64,000 bases of DNA from an uncultured Desulfobacteraceae bacterium (lineage in GTDB: Bacteria; Desulfobacterota; Desulfobacteria; Desulfobacterales; Desulfatirhabdiaceae): positions 1-64,000 of the forward strand of contig CAJBLH010000229.1 in NCBI GenBank assembly GCA_903953895.1, in the 5' to 3' direction. Below the pieces are notes generated by a model. The model was not told the DNA's origin and made no database searches. It saw only the letters and a list, made by a program, of their open reading frames with translations. Below are positions 63,010 to 64,000 of this stretch, piece by piece. Position numbers and translations under genes: made by a program. The first letter of the stretch is position 1; every line of letters begins with the position of its first letter.

Positions 63010-64000
63010 TTAGAGAAAATGCAGGACACTGGCCGCCCATGTAAATCCAAGCGCGCTGCTGGCCAGAACCACCCGGTTGCCGGGTTCGATCCGGCCGGCT
63101 TCAAGGGCTTTTGCCAGGCAGTACAGGACATCCACTGATCCAAGGTGACCATTTTCGGTTAATGACCACCAGGTATGATCTCTTGTCAGTCCCATATTCT
63201 CCAGAATCGCCAGGATGAGCTTTTCGAAATTCTGATTCAGGATGGCAAACCGGATATCGGCCATTTTACAGCCGCTTTTCTCCACCGCCCGCTGAATGAC
63301 CTGTGCATAATTGGAAAGATAAACGGTTTCCAGAAGGGAGGCATAATCATCATGGCTTTCCGCACGTAAAAAAGCCAGCGGTCCGGAGGGTCCGACCGGA
63401 TGTCTGGTGCCGCCCTGTTTGACGATGATGTGTTCTGCAAATCGTCCGTCCGTCATGCCTTCATACGCCAGAAGACGGTTGGATGTTACATATTTACTGA
63501 CGACAGCCGCCGCAGCGCCGTCCGCCAGTATGAAAAGGGGTAAGTTCTGCGGATCACTGTAATCCAGAATGGTGGACCATTTTTCGGCACAGACCACCAG
63601 CCCCGTTTGCAGGGTTGGATCCGCCAGAAGCAGGCTTTTACAGGTGTGTAACGCCAGATTGGCGCCGTTGCAACTGTTTCGCAGTTCGAATGCCTGAGAC
63701 TTTGTGACTCCCAAGGCGGCCTGAATGGTAGCGGCCGGAAACCCCAGGCCAAAATCCTGGGGTGATCCGCCGCAAAAAATGACGATATCCACCTCCGATG
63801 CATCCATCCGGGCGGCTTCCAGCGATCGCCGGGCCGCTCGAATGGCCATCTGGGTGGGGTGATCATCGGCATCCGCCACGGATTTTCGATGCATGCCGAT
63901 TTTTTCCGTCAGCACGGTTACAGGAATGCCGGACATTTCAGCCATATGTTCACTGGTCATACGATCGGCTGGAATATCGTATCCAATCCCTGCAATGCCC
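63010..64000 (-). CDS. KAS III-like beta-ketoacyl-ACP synthase (5' end outside window)
   Basis: At least 330 residues of a FabH/KAS III thiolase-fold protein. The frame stays open through the window edge upstream of ATG 63960, and the upstream codons ('GIAGIGYDIPADRMTSE') match a KAS III N-terminus, so the true start lies beyond 64000. Catalytic Cys is in 'RNSCNGANLAL'. The FabH His in 'HQAN' is replaced by Asn ('LNQNFEKL'), while the Asn in 'ENGHLGSVD' is kept. KAS III enzymes start fatty acid or polyketide chains; altered members make esters or transfer acyl groups. It lies 200 bases before the initiating NRPS and may furnish the keto-acyl starter for its aminotransferase. Confidence 0.82.
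   Translation of the reverse strand, partial: GIAGIGYDIPADRMTSEHMAEMSGIPVTVLTEKIGMHRKSVADADDHPTQMAIRAARRSLEAARMDASEVDIVIFCGGSPQDFGLGFPAATIQAALGVTKSQAFELRNSCNGANLALHTCKSLLLADPTLQTGLVVCAEKWSTILDYSDPQNLPLFILADGAAAAVVSKYVTSNRLLAYEGMTDGRFAEHIIVKQGGTRHPVGPSGPLAFLRAESHDDYASLLETVYLSNYAQVIQRAVEKSGCKMADIRFAILNQNFEKLILAILENMGLTRDHTWWSLTENGHLGSVDVLYCLAKALEAGRIEPGNRVVLASSALGFTWAASVLHFL

Overview
The window reads as a chromosome segment of an anaerobic Desulfobacterota-type bacterium, most likely Desulfobacterales. This is inferred from gene content, not from a marker gene. The pointers are an indolepyruvate:ferredoxin oxidoreductase beside a branched-chain amino acid (Liv) transporter and a phenylacetate-CoA ligase homologue, an ATP sulfurylase/APS kinase fusion, a DHH-CBS-tRNA nucleotidyltransferase fusion, and the dispersed palindromic repeats. 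The Gram-negative envelope genes (Pqi, Pal, lytic transglycosylase) fit. No rRNA, tRNA or CRISPR array was seen.

Left third (1-30 kb), mostly housekeeping. A minus-strand envelope operon (exported unknown protein, two half-size PqiA proteins, PqiB, PqiC) occupies 0.2-5 kb. It is followed by a GAP-like membrane protein, a divergent exported cyclase-family protein, Sat-CysC, a REC-PP2C-ATPase regulator and Pal. A decayed ADP-forming acyl-CoA synthetase lies at 11.4-12.7 kb. A second minus-strand group holds a DUF1992 protein, a membrane protein, D-Ala-D-Ala ligase, the tRNA nucleotidyltransferase fusion, TrpS and a zinc-ribbon protein. Plus-strand genes from 19 to 27.5 kb are a lytic transglycosylase, a small membrane protein, iorAB, livHMGF and a PaaK-like ligase. 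This block looks like uptake and ferredoxin-linked oxidation of aromatic or branched 2-oxo acids. A broken VapBC pair, a secreted metallophosphoesterase and a DUF29 protein follow.

Right half (30-64 kb): a large nonribosomal peptide locus, all minus strand apart from one insertion. Reading with transcription it contains a KAS III-like protein (cut by the window end), a first NRPS (T-aminotransferase-C-C-A-T-C), an ACP/acyl-AMP ligase/acetyltransferase/VOC cassette, a second NRPS (A-T-C-A-T-E), a third NRPS (C-A-T-C-A-T-reductase), an SyrD/PvdE-type exporter, a prohibitin-like protein, a solitary substrate-binding lipoprotein and an Sfp-type phosphopantetheinyl transferase. Domain order, the split C|A junction and the E-to-(D)C(L) junction agree with gene order. 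Ten-residue codes read by eye suggest amino-acyl starter - Thr - unknown - D-aromatic - Gly - Tyr/Phe, released reductively as an aldehyde or alcohol. This is the best candidate in the window for an undescribed system.

Between the first NRPS and the ACP cassette sits an AT-richer block (52.0-54.9 kb): a PIN-domain toxin-like pair, a decapitated DNA methyltransferase and an AIPR-family abortive-infection protein. It looks like a defence-gene insertion. Short palindromic repeats recur between genes, and two related ones lie in frame inside NRPS coding sequence.
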